From Bacillota bacterium (GTDB lineage: Bacteria > Bacillota > Clostridia > Monoglobales > Firm-18), in NCBI GenBank assembly GCA_023228885.1, contig JALOAJ010000014.1, positions 1 to 64,000 on the forward strand: a stretch of DNA of 64,000 nt, written 5' to 3'. A program made the translations under genes and the position numbers. Shown here in pieces: positions 1-8,209 of this stretch. Each line of letters starts with the position of its first letter. The stretch's first letter is position 1. The notes beneath the pieces are model-generated. The model was not told where the DNA came from and did not search any database. It saw only the letters and a program-made list of their open reading frames with translations.

Positions 1-2
1 TT

Positions 3-362
3 GAGATTTGTGTAAATTCAGACGGTAACTATGATGTCGCATTTCAAAATACCGTGGCACTGGTCAAACATCTGATGGCGGAACTAAATATCCCCATCGA
101 CCGTGTTGTCCGTCACTATGATGCAAGTCGCAAAAACTGCCCCGCCTCAATGAGCGCCAACGGTTGGGCGCTGTGGAATACATTTAAGGCGCAGCTTACG
201 GTCACAGCCGAACTTACAAGCGTAAATGACCTCGTCTGGGAACTGGCACACCGCGGCATTCTTTCGGATAAAGACCTGTGGCTTAAAAAGCTGGGCCAAG
301 ATAGCAATGCATACTGGCTGGCAAGAAAGACGGTAAAATATCTGCAGAGCATGGGGGTGTAG
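3..362 (+). CDS. N-acetylmuramoyl-L-alanine amidase (endolysin type), C-terminal part
   Basis: Partial gene: the frame is open from base 3 with no start codon, so the N-terminus lies outside the window. The visible 119 residues begin inside an Amidase_2 (PGRP-like) domain. The motif RHYDASRKNCPASM (about residues 38-51) carries the late His and Cys zinc ligands and the conserved Lys of this family, which cleaves the MurNAc-L-alanine bond of peptidoglycan. About 60 residues follow that could be a wall-binding tail. The gene sits just upstream of a small protein and two serine recombinases, the usual order at the end of clostridial prophages, so a phage lysin is more likely than a housekeeping autolysin. 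Family assignment is firm; phage origin is inferred from context. Confidence 0.75.
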   Translation, partial: EICVNSDGNYDVAFQNTVALVKHLMAELNIPIDRVVRHYDASRKNCPASMSANGWALWNTFKAQLTVTAELTSVNDLVWELAHRGILSDKDLWLKKLGQDSNAYWLARKTVKYLQSMGV

Positions 363-365
363 CTT

Positions 366-521
366 ATGACAAAGGAACAATACCAAGCGGAAATTAAATA
401 CCGTCTCTCTATGCACATATTAAAAAACCTGCTGAAAGATGGGCTTCTGACCAAGAGTGAGTATTCTAAGATTGATACAAAACTAAACAAAAAATGGAGA
501 CCGTTATTGTCGGGTTTATAG
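366..521 (+). CDS. small SHOCT-like protein
   Basis: A 51-residue reading frame starts 3 bases after the amidase stop. It reads MTKEQYQAEIKYRLSMHILK and continues with LLKDGLLTKSEYSKID, which resembles the short C-terminal oligomerisation (SHOCT) motif (leucine-rich helix, then G-L-(I/L)-T-xx-E-(F/Y)). Proteins of this size and motif are common between the lysin and the recombinases of clostridial prophages. Function unknown. No clear Shine-Dalgarno site is seen, so translational coupling to the amidase is likely. Confidence 0.55.
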   Translation: MTKEQYQAEIKYRLSMHILKNLLKDGLLTKSEYSKIDTKLNKKWRPLLSGL

Positions 522-585
522 CAGCCAAAACCCTTGATATATCGGCATACTTATGGCAATATACAAGGTGGAAGGAGGCTTTTAT

Positions 586-1845
586 ATGGCAAAAAAAGTT
601 ACAAAAATAGAGGCAATACCCGAGGTATTACAATCCCGAAAGCGCGTTGCAGCTTATGCCAGGGTGTCGAGCGGAAAGGAGGCAATGCTCAATTCATTGT
701 CTGCACAAGTTAGTTTCTATAGCGAACTTATCCAACATCGACCCGAGTGGGAATTTGCAGGCGTTTATGCAGACGAGGCACTAACGGGAACAAAGCAAGA
801 CCGCCCGGAGTTTCAGCGGCTTATGACGGATTGTGAGGCAGGACTTGTTGATATGGTCATCACAAAAGCAATCAGCCGTTTTGCTCGGAACACCGTAACC
901 ACATTAGAGTATGTGCGAAAGCTCAGAGAAAAAGGCATATCCGTATATTTTGAAGAAGAGAACATAGACACACTATCCGAGGGCGGTGAGCTGATGCTTA
1001 CCGTCCTTTCTGCTTTTGCACAGGAACAAAGCTACAATGTCAGCGAGGACTGCAAGTGGCGAATCAAGCGACAGTTTGAAAAGGGCGAAATGCCCATGTG
1101 CCAACAAAGGCTGTATGGTTACAGACGAAAGCCTGACGGAGATTTTGAAATTGTTCCCGAGGAAGCTGAAGTAATACGCAGTATTTTCACACGCTACCTT
1201 GAGGGTGCGGGAATTATGACATTATCGAGGGAAACAGGTCTTACACAAAACCGTGTTCGTTATATTTTATCCAACGAGCGTATGGTTGGTGATTTACTCC
1301 TGCAAAAATCCTATGTGGATAACCATATCAACAAACAAAAAATAATTAACCGTGGTGAGAAAAAACAAATTTATGTGCATGATAACCATATCGGAATTGT
1401 CGACCGTGAGACATTTGAAGCAGTGCAAATCGAACTAAAAAACCGTGCCATAAAATTTAAAGCCACAAATGAGCCGCAAAAATCATATATTTTTTCGAGT
1501 AAAATTTTATGCGGTATTTGCGATCACTATTTTAAAAGGCGAACGAATGCAAAGAACATAAGCTGGCAATGCGGAAAGTATCTTGAAGATGGAAAAAAGC
1601 ATTGCAGTGCAAAGCAAATTCCAGAAATAATTCTAAGTAACATTGTCGGCAATAGAGATTTTAAGAAGATTACAGCATATCCAAACAATCGCATCATAGT
1701 TGAATTTACTGATGGTGAAACGGTTGACACAACATGGAAAGACCGCTCCCGCAGCGAATCATGGACACCCGAAATGAAAGAAAAAGCCAGGCAGAAGGCT
1801 TTGGAAAGGAGGAATGCGTCATGCCAACAGCAGCAAAAAAGCTAA
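586..1845 (+). CDS. large serine recombinase 1 (site-specific integrase)
   Basis: 419 residues. An N-terminal resolvase domain carries YARVSSG with the catalytic serine at about residue 28 and the helix-E motif ITKAISRFARNT near residue 95. A recombinase domain follows, then a zinc-ribbon with CGIC and later Cys residues (about 310-350). The protein ends soon after the ribbon, without the long coiled coil of full-length large serine integrases, so it is shorter than its downstream partner. The start at 586 is chosen over an in-frame ATG at 553 because GGAGGC lies 6 bases upstream of 586. Its 3' end overlaps the next recombinase by 25 bp, so both are translated from one message. Such pairs excise and integrate mobile elements, as CcrA/CcrB do. 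Confidence 0.85.
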   Translation: MAKKVTKIEAIPEVLQSRKRVAAYARVSSGKEAMLNSLSAQVSFYSELIQHRPEWEFAGVYADEALTGTKQDRPEFQRLMTDCEAGLVDMVITKAISRFARNTVTTLEYVRKLREKGISVYFEEENIDTLSEGGELMLTVLSAFAQEQSYNVSEDCKWRIKRQFEKGEMPMCQQRLYGYRRKPDGDFEIVPEEAEVIRSIFTRYLEGAGIMTLSRETGLTQNRVRYILSNERMVGDLLLQKSYVDNHINKQKIINRGEKKQIYVHDNHIGIVDRETFEAVQIELKNRAIKFKATNEPQKSYIFSSKILCGICDHYFKRRTNAKNISWQCGKYLEDGKKHCSAKQIPEIILSNIVGNRDFKKITAYPNNRIIVEFTDGETVDTTWKDRSRSESWTPEMKEKARQKALERRNASCQQQQKS

Positions 1846-3422
1846 CCGTAATCCCTGCCAAGAAAAATATATTAACCGAAAACACTATCAATTCTTATCA
1901 ACGCCTGCGTGTGGCGGCATATGCAAGGGTCAGTACCGACAGTGAGGAACAGCAAGGCTCGTATGAGGCACAGTGCAATTATTATGAAAACTATATCCGC
2001 CAAAACCCCGAATGGGAGTATGTGCGGGTATATGCAGACGAGGGTATAACAGGGACTTCGGCAAAAAAACGGGATGGGTTTAACGAGATGATAAACGACG
2101 CCATGGACGGCAAAATAGATTTTATCGTCACCAAGGCAATCAGCCGTTTTGCCCGCAACACACTTGATACCCTTACTTATGTCCGTCAGCTGAAGGATAA
2201 AGGGATAGGCGTGTACTTTGAAAATCAAAACATTAACACCCTTGATTCCAAAGGTGAGGTTCTGCTCACCATCCTTGCCGCCCTGGCACAGGATGAAATC
2301 CGTTGTCTTTCGGAAAACGTGGCTTGGGGAAAGCGGAAACGCTATGCAGATGGCGAGGTTTTTATTCCTATTAGCCGTTTCTTGGGATTTGATAAAGACG
2401 GCGACGGAAACATTGTTATAAATGAAGATGAAGCCAAAACCGTAAGACTAATTTTCAAATTATTTATCGAGGGAAAAACAGAAGGCGCTATAAAACGTTA
2501 TCTCGAAAATAAAGGCATTCTTGCACCCGGCGGTGGTCAGAAATGGTACACAAGAACCATTACATCTATGCTCCAAAACGAAAAATATCAAGGGGATGCA
2601 CTTCTGCAAAAAGGGTATGTTGCAGATTTTCTCTCCAAAAAGGTTGTTAAAAACAATGGTGTCCTGCCTCAATATTATGTTGAAAATTCTCATCCTGCCA
2701 TTGTCAGCAGTGATGTTTTCAAACTGGCACAAGCGGAGTTTGCAAGGCGAAGGCAAGTTCGCACAAATAATCGTATATGCACTGACAGCCCTTTTGGAGG
2801 GCGAATTGTATGCAGTGAATGCAGCGGTTTTTTCGGACGGAAGGTTTGGCATTCGGGCAGCAAATACGAAAGGTATATATGGCGATGTAATGATAAATAT
2901 AAATCCAAGGGCAACAAAAGCTGTGACTTACCGCACCTCAATGAAGAAGATATTAAATCAGCTTTTATCATTGCATTCAATCAAATTTTTGATTGTAAAG
3001 ATGAAGTTGTAAATACTCTTGAGGCGGTTATAAATGAAACTTTATCAAAGAATAAAACCGAAACGGCGATTAAAAAGTTATATGACGAATTGGAAATTAT
3101 CCACCTTAAAACAAAGGCACTCATTGACCGAAACTCCAAAACAGCAATGAATCAAGAAGAATATCGCTGCCAATACGATGCTCTTTCAGAGAAATACAAG
3201 ACAGCTATTGCCGAAATTGAAAGCTTAGAAAACAAGGAAAACGAAGTGGCTGCCCGAAAAATACGATGCGGGGAATTTATTAATGTTTTAAAGTCACAAG
3301 AGAATGCGCTTTCCGCATTTGATGAGCCGCTTTGGAACTTATTAATCGAATCGGTTATAATTCATAAAAAGAACTTTAAGTTTATCTTTAGAACAGGGCA
3401 AACGGTAAATGTTGCGCTATAA
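1821..3422 (+). CDS. large serine recombinase 2 (site-specific integrase)
   Basis: 533 residues. A resolvase domain has YARVSTD with catalytic Ser at about 38 and the same TKAISRFARNT signature. The recombinase domain is followed by a zinc ribbon (CSEC, then IWRCNDKYKSKGNKSCD) and a C-terminal helical, probably coiled-coil region rich in Lys/Glu (about 420-500), which in large serine integrases controls the direction of recombination. The start at 1821 has AAAGGAGG 8 bases upstream and lies inside the end of recombinase 1. It is the last gene of the element and ends 168 bp from the 3' end of ssrA. Length is normal for the family. Whether both proteins are needed, or one directs excision, cannot be told from the sequence. 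Confidence 0.88.
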   Translation: MPTAAKKLTVIPAKKNILTENTINSYQRLRVAAYARVSTDSEEQQGSYEAQCNYYENYIRQNPEWEYVRVYADEGITGTSAKKRDGFNEMINDAMDGKIDFIVTKAISRFARNTLDTLTYVRQLKDKGIGVYFENQNINTLDSKGEVLLTILAALAQDEIRCLSENVAWGKRKRYADGEVFIPISRFLGFDKDGDGNIVINEDEAKTVRLIFKLFIEGKTEGAIKRYLENKGILAPGGGQKWYTRTITSMLQNEKYQGDALLQKGYVADFLSKKVVKNNGVLPQYYVENSHPAIVSSDVFKLAQAEFARRRQVRTNNRICTDSPFGGRIVCSECSGFFGRKVWHSGSKYERYIWRCNDKYKSKGNKSCDLPHLNEEDIKSAFIIAFNQIFDCKDEVVNTLEAVINETLSKNKTETAIKKLYDELEIIHLKTKALIDRNSKTAMNQEEYRCQYDALSEKYKTAIAEIESLENKENEVAARKIRCGEFINVLKSQENALSAFDEPLWNLLIESVIIHKKNFKFIFRTGQTVNVAL

Positions 3423-3433
3423 CCGTTTTTCAT

Positions 3434-3479
3434 AGGGGGGTCATGGGAATTTGTTTTGCCAAAAAGTGCATACCCCCCT
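3434..3479. repeat. 8-bp inverted repeat after the recombinase genes
   Basis: AGGGGGGT at 3434-3441 is the exact reverse complement of ACCCCCCT at 3472-3479, with 30 bases between. No T-run follows on either strand, so it is a poor factor-independent terminator. Because it lies between the recombinases and ssrA it may be part of the recombinase binding region or a simple 3' stem of the recombinase message. Confidence 0.35.
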
Positions 3480-3538
3480 GCCCATAAGGCAAGAGGGAAA
3501 TTGCAAAAAGCCACTTTACAAAAATACCTAAAACGCAG

Positions 3539-3563
3539 AAAAGCCCACAAACAGTGGACTTTT
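3539..3563 (-). terminator. bidirectional terminator downstream of ssrA
   Basis: The arms AAAAGCCCAC and GTGGACTTTT pair around the loop AAACA. Read on the minus strand the stem is followed by GGGCTTTT and so ends the tmRNA transcript; its symmetry means it could also stop transcription leaving the recombinase genes. Confidence 0.6.
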
Positions 3564-3568
3564 CGCTT

Positions 3569-3585
3569 GTATCATTTTGTGATAC
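3569..3585. repeat. 6-bp dyad next to the ssrA 3' end
   Basis: GTATCA and TGATAC flank a 5-base spacer, 6 bases from the encoded CCA end of tmRNA. Its place between a tmRNA terminator and the tmRNA end, beside two integrase genes, makes it a candidate for part of the attachment site; a processing hairpin in the tmRNA 3' trailer is the alternative. Confidence 0.3.
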
Positions 3586-3590
3586 TGATG

Positions 3591-3936
3591 TGGTGGAGGC
3601 GGGGGGAGTTGAACCCCCGTCCGAAAACACGCCGCAAAACCTTCTACGGACATATTTTGTGTTTAACATTCCCTCATTATAAAGCACACAAACAAGCTTT
3701 AAAATTTGGTAGCTTCATTTTTCATGGGCGCTGCAAAGCTTAGGCGCCTCACATTCACCACTAAGTGACGCTCTTATCCAAGCCGTGGTCCTCTCGGTAA
3801 GAACGGCTACCCTATATTAGGCAGCGTATGCTAAATTATCGTTAGCTTTTAATTTAAAGTTTGGAACTTTTAAAGCGATTTCCACCGCTATCCGCCGGTT
3901 TTGTTTAAATGCCCCCGTCGAAACCGTTTCGCCCCC
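3591..3936 (-). ncRNA. ssrA: transfer-messenger RNA (tmRNA)
   Basis: 346 nt on the minus strand. The 5' end GGGGGCG pairs with CGCCTCC before the A-CCA 3' end (CCA is encoded at 3591-3593). The conserved 5' segment GAAACGGTTTCGACGGGGGC and the T-arm with GTTCAACTC are present. An open frame ending A-N-D-N-L-A-Y-A-A then TAA (stop near 3816-3818) is the proteolysis tag; its resume codon is somewhat upstream and not fixed by the sequence alone. The RNA rescues stalled ribosomes with SmpB. Its 5' end lies only 3 bases after the smpB stop codon, so it is probably cut out of the smpB message by RNase P. An integrated element abuts its 3' end. Confidence 0.95.
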
Positions 3937-3939
3937 ATA

Positions 3940-4425
3940 TTAACGCAATTTGTCCTTTAATGTTCTTTCAATTGCTATTTTGGCATCCCTCTTTGCACTA
4001 TCTTCACGCTTATCGTAAAGCTTTTTACCCTTTGCAAGCGCTATCTCTATTTTAACCCTGTGCCCTTTGAAATATACCCTAAGCGGTATGATGGAATATC
4101 CCTGCTGCATCGAAAGCCCAAAAAGTTTGTTTATCTCTTTTTTATGCAGTAGCAATCGGCGCTCTCTTAATGGGTCTTTATTATATATATTCCCCTTTTC
4201 ATATGGGCTTATATGCATTCCTTTGACAAAAAGCTCGCCCTTATCAACCGCTGCATAACTGTCTTTTAAATTCACCTTGCCTTGGCGGATACTTTTAACC
4301 TCTGTGCCGAAAAGTTCAATTCCCGCCTCAAAAACTTCTTCAACAAAAAAATCATGCCTTGCTTTTTTGTTTTGAACGACCGTTTTTACGGTCCTTTTTG
4401 TATTTTCGCTTTGACGCTTTACCAT
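3940..4425 (-). CDS. smpB: SsrA-binding protein SmpB
   Basis: 161 residues, normal length. SmpB binds the tRNA-like part of tmRNA and brings it to stalled ribosomes. The conserved core is clear: [36 protein letters not shown], the HISPYEKGN segment, and the basic tail [17 protein letters not shown]. The ATG at 4425 has GAGGTGAAGGG upstream and overlaps the end of rnr by 74 bp, a tight coupling. The gene directly precedes ssrA, giving the order secG-rnr-smpB-ssrA known from Firmicutes. The N-terminus is about 12 residues longer than in most SmpB proteins; no good start is seen further in. Confidence 0.95.
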   Translation of the reverse strand: MVKRQSENTKRTVKTVVQNKKARHDFFVEEVFEAGIELFGTEVKSIRQGKVNLKDSYAAVDKGELFVKGMHISPYEKGNIYNKDPLRERRLLLHKKEINKLFGLSMQQGYSIIPLRVYFKGHRVKIEIALAKGKKLYDKREDSAKRDAKIAIERTLKDKLR

Positions 4426-5911
4426 TTTTGCCCTTCACCTCTTTTTGTTCTTCTGTCGCAAGAACAAAATCTATTTGCCGCAGCTCCTCTGACACTTTTG
4501 CAAGACAAACATCAAGCTGTTGCCCCATAGAGTATTTTTTGCCGGTACGCCTTCCGGTAAGGGATAGGGAAGCCTCATCATATTCATAGTAATCATCATC
4601 CAAATCGGACATTTTAATAAGCCCCTCAACGGTAGAAGGCAGTTGAACAAACAGACCAAAAGATGTTACAGATGAAACAAAAGCTTTGAAATTTTGCCCT
4701 ACCTTGTCTTTCATAAACTCACACATTTTATAGCCGACCCACTCGCGCTCCGCCTCAACTGCAGCTATTTCCGTTTCGGATGATTGCCTTGCAGCCTCCT
4801 CGGCAATGTTTTCAAAATGCGCAATCAGCTTTTTGTTGAATGTTCTGCGAATTGCGTGCCGTAAAATGCGGTGTACTATAAGGTCAGGATACCGCCTTAT
4901 CGGCGCCGTAAAATGACAATAGGATGTTGCCGCAAGACCAAAATGCCCTAAGTTTTCCTCGCTATACCTTGCTTTCATAAGGGAACGCAACGCAACGGCG
5001 GTTATTATGGTTTGCTGCGGTGTCCCTTTAATTTTAAACAAAAGCCGCTGCATCTCTTTAGGGCTTACCTCTTTGCCGGTTTTAAATTTATAATTCATAT
5101 TGCGCACCAAAACCGCAAATTGTTCAATTTTTTCGCTGTTTGGCTTTTCATGCACCCGATACACAAGGGGAAGCCCCAGCCCCCCTATATACTTGGCGAC
5201 AGTTTCGTTTGCCGCAAGCATAAATTCTTCGATTATTTTGGTCGAAACCGAGTTTTCGTTAATTACAATATCTGTTGGAGCGCCTGACTCATCTACTATT
5301 ACCTTGGGCTCGGGAAAGTCAAAGTCTATGCTGCCCCGTTCCATTCGTTTATCACGCAAAATCATGGCAAGTTCCCGCATAAGCTCAAAAACAGGAACAA
5401 AGCTATTATATTCATCGCGCGATGCCATATCGCCGTTTAATATTTCCGCAACCTTTGAATATGTCATCCTTGCGCTGCTTTTTATAAAAGACTCACAAAA
5501 GCTATAATTTACAACCTCGCCGCTGCCGCTTACCTCCATAAAGCATGATATTGTAAGCCTTAGCTTGTTCGGCATTAAGCTGCACAGCTTATTTGAAAGC
5601 TTTTCCGGCAGCATAGGAACAACATTATCAATCAAATACACGCTTGTTCCCCTGCTAAACGCCTCTTTGTCAAGCTCGCTGTTTTCTTCTACAAAATAGC
5701 TTACATCTGCGATATGAACGCCCAACATATAGTTTTTATTTTCCAGCATTTCAATGCTTATCGCATCATCAAAATCTTTTGCATCCTCGCCGTCAATCGT
5801 CACTACTACCTTATCTGTAAGGTCAGTTCTTCCTTTTAATTCTTTCTCGGCTATTTTATTAGGTATGCCGCCAACCTCATCTTTTACCGCAAGGGAAAAC
5901 CCTCGCGGCAA
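4352..5911 (-). CDS. rnr: RNase R-type 3'-5' exoribonuclease lacking its N-terminal domains
   Basis: 519 residues from the TTG at 5911, against about 700-800 for RNase R. The RNB catalytic domain is complete, with the Asp cluster [15 protein letters not shown] near residue 40 and the late motif [19 protein letters not shown]-terminal S1 domain (about 425-500) and a Lys/Arg tail follow. The winged helix and two cold-shock domains that normally precede RNB are absent: upstream DNA runs straight into the secG terminator. The TTG at 5911 has no ribosome site. A clear AAGGGAG at 5955-5961 lies 10 bases before an in-frame ACG (5942-5944), and the frame has no ATG, GTG or TTG between them or back to the stop at 5969-5971. 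Either ACG is used, the 5' end is decayed, or the assembly has an error. Confidence 0.8.
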   Translation of the reverse strand: MPRGFSLAVKDEVGGIPNKIAEKELKGRTDLTDKVVVTIDGEDAKDFDDAISIEMLENKNYMLGVHIADVSYFVEENSELDKEAFSRGTSVYLIDNVVPMLPEKLSNKLCSLMPNKLRLTISCFMEVSGSGEVVNYSFCESFIKSSARMTYSKVAEILNGDMASRDEYNSFVPVFELMRELAMILRDKRMERGSIDFDFPEPKVIVDESGAPTDIVINENSVSTKIIEEFMLAANETVAKYIGGLGLPLVYRVHEKPNSEKIEQFAVLVRNMNYKFKTGKEVSPKEMQRLLFKIKGTPQQTIITAVALRSLMKARYSEENLGHFGLAATSYCHFTAPIRRYPDLIVHRILRHAIRRTFNKKLIAHFENIAEEAARQSSETEIAAVEAEREWVGYKMCEFMKDKVGQNFKAFVSSVTSFGLFVQLPSTVEGLIKMSDLDDDYYEYDEASLSLTGRRTGKKYSMGQQLDVCLAKVSEELRQIDFVLATEEQKEVKGKNGKASKRKYKKDRKNGRSKQKSKA

Positions 5912-5941
5912 ACCGTATTGCTTTAAAAATTCGTTAAAGTT

Positions 5942-5961
5942 CGTAAAATTCCGTCTCCCTT
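5942..5961 (-). promoter_or_regulatory. ribosome site of rnr facing an ACG codon
   Basis: AAGGGAG (5955-5961 on the minus strand) is the only Shine-Dalgarno-like site ahead of rnr. The first in-frame codon at workable distance is ACG at 5942-5944, giving [13 protein letters not shown] before the usual RNB domain entry. An ATG mutated to ACG would explain the arrangement. Confidence 0.4.
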
Positions 5962-5994
5962 CAGGATGTTAATGTGATTTAGTATCATAAAGTG

Positions 5995-6019
5995 AAAAAA
6001 GCCGCCATCATCCGGCGGC
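5995..6019 (-). terminator. terminator between secG and rnr
   Basis: On the minus strand GCCGCCGGATGATGGCGGC forms a 7-bp GC stem (6001-6019) followed by TTTTTT. It would end or attenuate the secG transcript ahead of rnr-smpB-ssrA. Confidence 0.75.
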
Positions 6020-6026
6020 AAAGCGT

Positions 6027-6257
6027 TTAAATAAACACCAACACGATTGATGTGATAAGAAATATCACCGCAACTGCTGTTGTCAGCTTGTTAAGCAATG
6101 AATCAAGCGTGCGGCCTTTATTCTTCCCGAAAAATGTTTCGGCGCCGCCTGCGATTGAGCCGGATAGCCCGTATGATTTCCCCGATTGTAAAAGTACAAT
6201 AGCTATTAAAACGATTGCAACAATAATATGCAGTACTGTAATAAGCGTGGTTGACAT
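6027..6257 (-). CDS. secG: protein translocase subunit SecG
   Basis: 76 residues, usual size. Two hydrophobic segments (about 4-22 and 56-75) flank a cytoplasmic loop with the conserved LLQSGKSYGLSGSIAGGAETFFGKNKGR sequence type; the GGAETFFG core is diagnostic. SecG is the small SecYEG subunit that helps SecA drive proteins across the membrane. The ATG at 6257 follows TTAAGGAGGG. It heads the secG-rnr-smpB-ssrA row and has its own promoter 30 bp upstream. Confidence 0.95.
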   Translation of the reverse strand: MSTTLITVLHIIVAIVLIAIVLLQSGKSYGLSGSIAGGAETFFGKNKGRTLDSLLNKLTTAVAVIFLITSIVLVFI

Positions 6258-6286
6258 ATATTTTCCCTCCTTAATGAAACAAAATC

Positions 6287-6315
6287 ATTATAGCACAAGC
6301 ATTAATAAAATGCAA
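6287..6315 (-). promoter_or_regulatory. sigma-A type promoter of secG
   Basis: Minus-strand TTGCAT (6310-6315), a 17-base spacer and a perfect TATAAT (6287-6292), placed about 30 bases before the secG start codon. Confidence 0.7.
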
Positions 6316-6353
6316 GGGATTTTTAAGTTCCAAATGATATTTTGCATCCACCC

Positions 6354-6788
6354 CTAAATATCCTCCGTTATATCCGAAGAAAATCGTTTGGCCGATGCGA
6401 TTACCTGTTTCTTGAAACTTACCGCCCTACGCTTTAGCTGATAAAGTTCTTTTCTTTTAGCCGCTATTTCTGTTTCGATTCTTGTTTTTTCTTCTGCTGC
6501 AATTTCTTTGGCATCCTCTATGATTAGACGGGCATCGCGCTCTGCCTCGGAAACTTTTAAAACAGCTTCTTGCTTTTCTTTTTTCAGCTTTTCGATTTCG
6601 GCAAAAAGCTCATCTGTATATTGCTTTGATTTTGCCAGCTCCTTTTCAACCAATTCTGTCTTGCTTTGTGCGGTATTAAGCTTTGCGGTAAAATCATCTG
6701 TTATTTCGTCAAGATACTTAATAACATCTTGCTTTTTAAAACCAAACAATCGAACTTTAAACAATCTTTTACCCATTTTTGTAACCAT
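6354..6788 (-). CDS. DivIVA-like coiled-coil protein
   Basis: 144 residues. The N-terminus (LFKVRLFGFKKQDVIKYLDE) resembles the start of DivIVA/GpsB proteins, whose short N-terminal domain binds curved membrane and recruits division or wall-growth proteins. From about residue 25 to 130 it is a nearly unbroken Lys/Glu-rich coiled coil, as expected for that family. It lies between secG and the divergent rodA gene, fitting a role in cell shape or division, but no partner can be named. An alternative start at the Met four codons in (6776) is possible, since GGAAGGG stands only 3 bases from the first ATG. Confidence 0.6.
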   Translation of the reverse strand: MVTKMGKRLFKVRLFGFKKQDVIKYLDEITDDFTAKLNTAQSKTELVEKELAKSKQYTDELFAEIEKLKKEKQEAVLKVSEAERDARLIIEDAKEIAAEEKTRIETEIAAKRKELYQLKRRAVSFKKQVIASAKRFSSDITEDI

Positions 6789-6882
6789 CAGCCCTTCCGG
6801 CTTGCAATGCTATATAATTATAAATTAACATTGGCAGACCTTAAATGTGTTTTGCGTCAGTTGCTTTTTATGTTTTGGCGGC

Positions 6883-6911
6883 TTGTTTTAAACTTTTAAG
6901 TGTGCTATAAT
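6883..6911 (+). promoter_or_regulatory. promoter of rodA
   Basis: TTGTTT (6883-6888), 17-base spacer, TATAAT (6906-6911), about 90 bases ahead of the rodA start. Confidence 0.6.
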
Positions 6912-7000
6912 AAATGCAAGCAAATTTCGCCATAAACAACATTACGCCAACGGCGGCAAATACGAAGTTTATGGTTTAATCATTTTAAAATGGTGATGTA

Positions 7001-8116
7001 ATGACTGCTTTTACTCAAACAATAAAAAAGTACGACATAACCCTAATTGCCACGGCGCTAATCGCATCTCTTTTGGGTATTGTGTTTATTTATAGTGCGA
7101 CAAAAAGCTTTGAATCCAACTTTAAATTTATTTTTGTGCAAAGCGGCGCGCTAATTTTGGGTCTTGTTATAATGTATGTTATAACAAAAATAGACTATGA
7201 GGATATTTCACACGCTTGGCCGTTGGCTGCCGCAGGCTCTGTGCTGTTACTAATTTTAGTTTTGCTTATAGGCACAGGCAGCGAAAGCACGGGAACACAA
7301 GGATGGATTCGTTTTTGGGGGATTGGTATACAGCCTGCCGAAATCACAAAAGTCTTTTTCATTATTACAATGTCAACACATCTTTCACGCATTGATAGCG
7401 ATATAAATTATATTAAAAATATTTTTCTGCTGCTTTTACACCTGTGCGCGCCTGTGGTTTTAATTATGCTTCAACCCGACATGGGCACCGTTTTTGTATA
7501 TATATTCATTTTCATACTGATGGTGTTTATTGCGGGGATTGATTGGCGATACCTTATGGTTTCAGGAGGCGCCCTGTCAATCGTATCGGTTTGCGCCTGG
7601 TTCTTTTTCCTTTCGCAGTATCAAAAAAACAGGTTCTTTGCATTTTTAAACCCCGAATCCGCCCCAACAACCTATGGTTATCATGTTATGCAGAGCAAAA
7701 TCGCAATCGGCTCGGGGCAGCTGCTCGGCAAGGGATTTTTAAAAGGCATCCAAACACAGCTTGGAATTTTGCCGGAAAAACAAACGGATTTTATTTATGC
7801 CGTTATAGGTGAGGAAACAGGTTTAATTGGTTGCGCAATTATATTAACATTAATGATAACATTAATTGTAAGGTGCATTCTCATAGGTAAAAAGGCAAAA
7901 AACCCTTTAGGCACATATATATGCGTTGGAATTGCGGCTATGTGGCTTTTTCATGCCTTCGAAAATATAGGAATGACAATCGGAATTACTCCCGTAACCG
8001 GAATTCCCCTGCCTTTTATAAGCTATGGCGGTTCTTCCCTCGTTACAAACTTTATGGCGCTTGGGCTTGTACTAAATGTTAAAATGAGGGAAAAGACGCT
8101 AAGCTTTCAACAATAA
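7001..8116 (+). CDS. rodA: SEDS-family peptidoglycan glycosyltransferase (RodA/FtsW)
   Basis: 371 residues with about ten membrane helices. SEDS proteins polymerise lipid II into glycan strands at the outer membrane face together with a class B PBP. Recognisable SEDS blocks are GTQGWIRFWGIGIQPAEITK (about 98-117), QPDMGTVFVYI, the GYHVMQSKIAIGSGQLLGKGF loop, LPEKQTDFIYAVIGEETGLIG and the C-terminal GIPLPFISYGGSSL. The catalytic Asp of the family is in the QTDFIYAV region. Length and the short N-terminus fit RodA/SpoVE better than FtsW, but the division-versus-elongation role is not settled by sequence. It stands alone on the plus strand between two minus-strand clusters. Confidence 0.88.
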   Translation: MTAFTQTIKKYDITLIATALIASLLGIVFIYSATKSFESNFKFIFVQSGALILGLVIMYVITKIDYEDISHAWPLAAAGSVLLLILVLLIGTGSESTGTQGWIRFWGIGIQPAEITKVFFIITMSTHLSRIDSDINYIKNIFLLLLHLCAPVVLIMLQPDMGTVFVYIFIFILMVFIAGIDWRYLMVSGGALSIVSVCAWFFFLSQYQKNRFFAFLNPESAPTTYGYHVMQSKIAIGSGQLLGKGFLKGIQTQLGILPEKQTDFIYAVIGEETGLIGCAIILTLMITLIVRCILIGKKAKNPLGTYICVGIAAMWLFHAFENIGMTIGITPVTGIPLPFISYGGSSLVTNFMALGLVLNVKMREKTLSFQQ

Positions 8117-8209
8117 TTAGAGCCCGCAAAAGTTAGCCCTATAATATGGGCAATCAATAAGCAGGCGTAATATAAGCCTTGACCGACACAAGCAATATAC
8201 CTAATTGCA

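Noticed and set aside
116..490. 124-residue antisense ORF at the left end
   Set aside because: It is a shadow of the amidase and SHOCT-like frames, with no ribosome site.
3456..3743. Plus-strand ORF over the tmRNA 3' half
   Set aside because: It is antisense to ssrA and its translation (GELNPRP) is the T-arm sequence, a well-known false protein.
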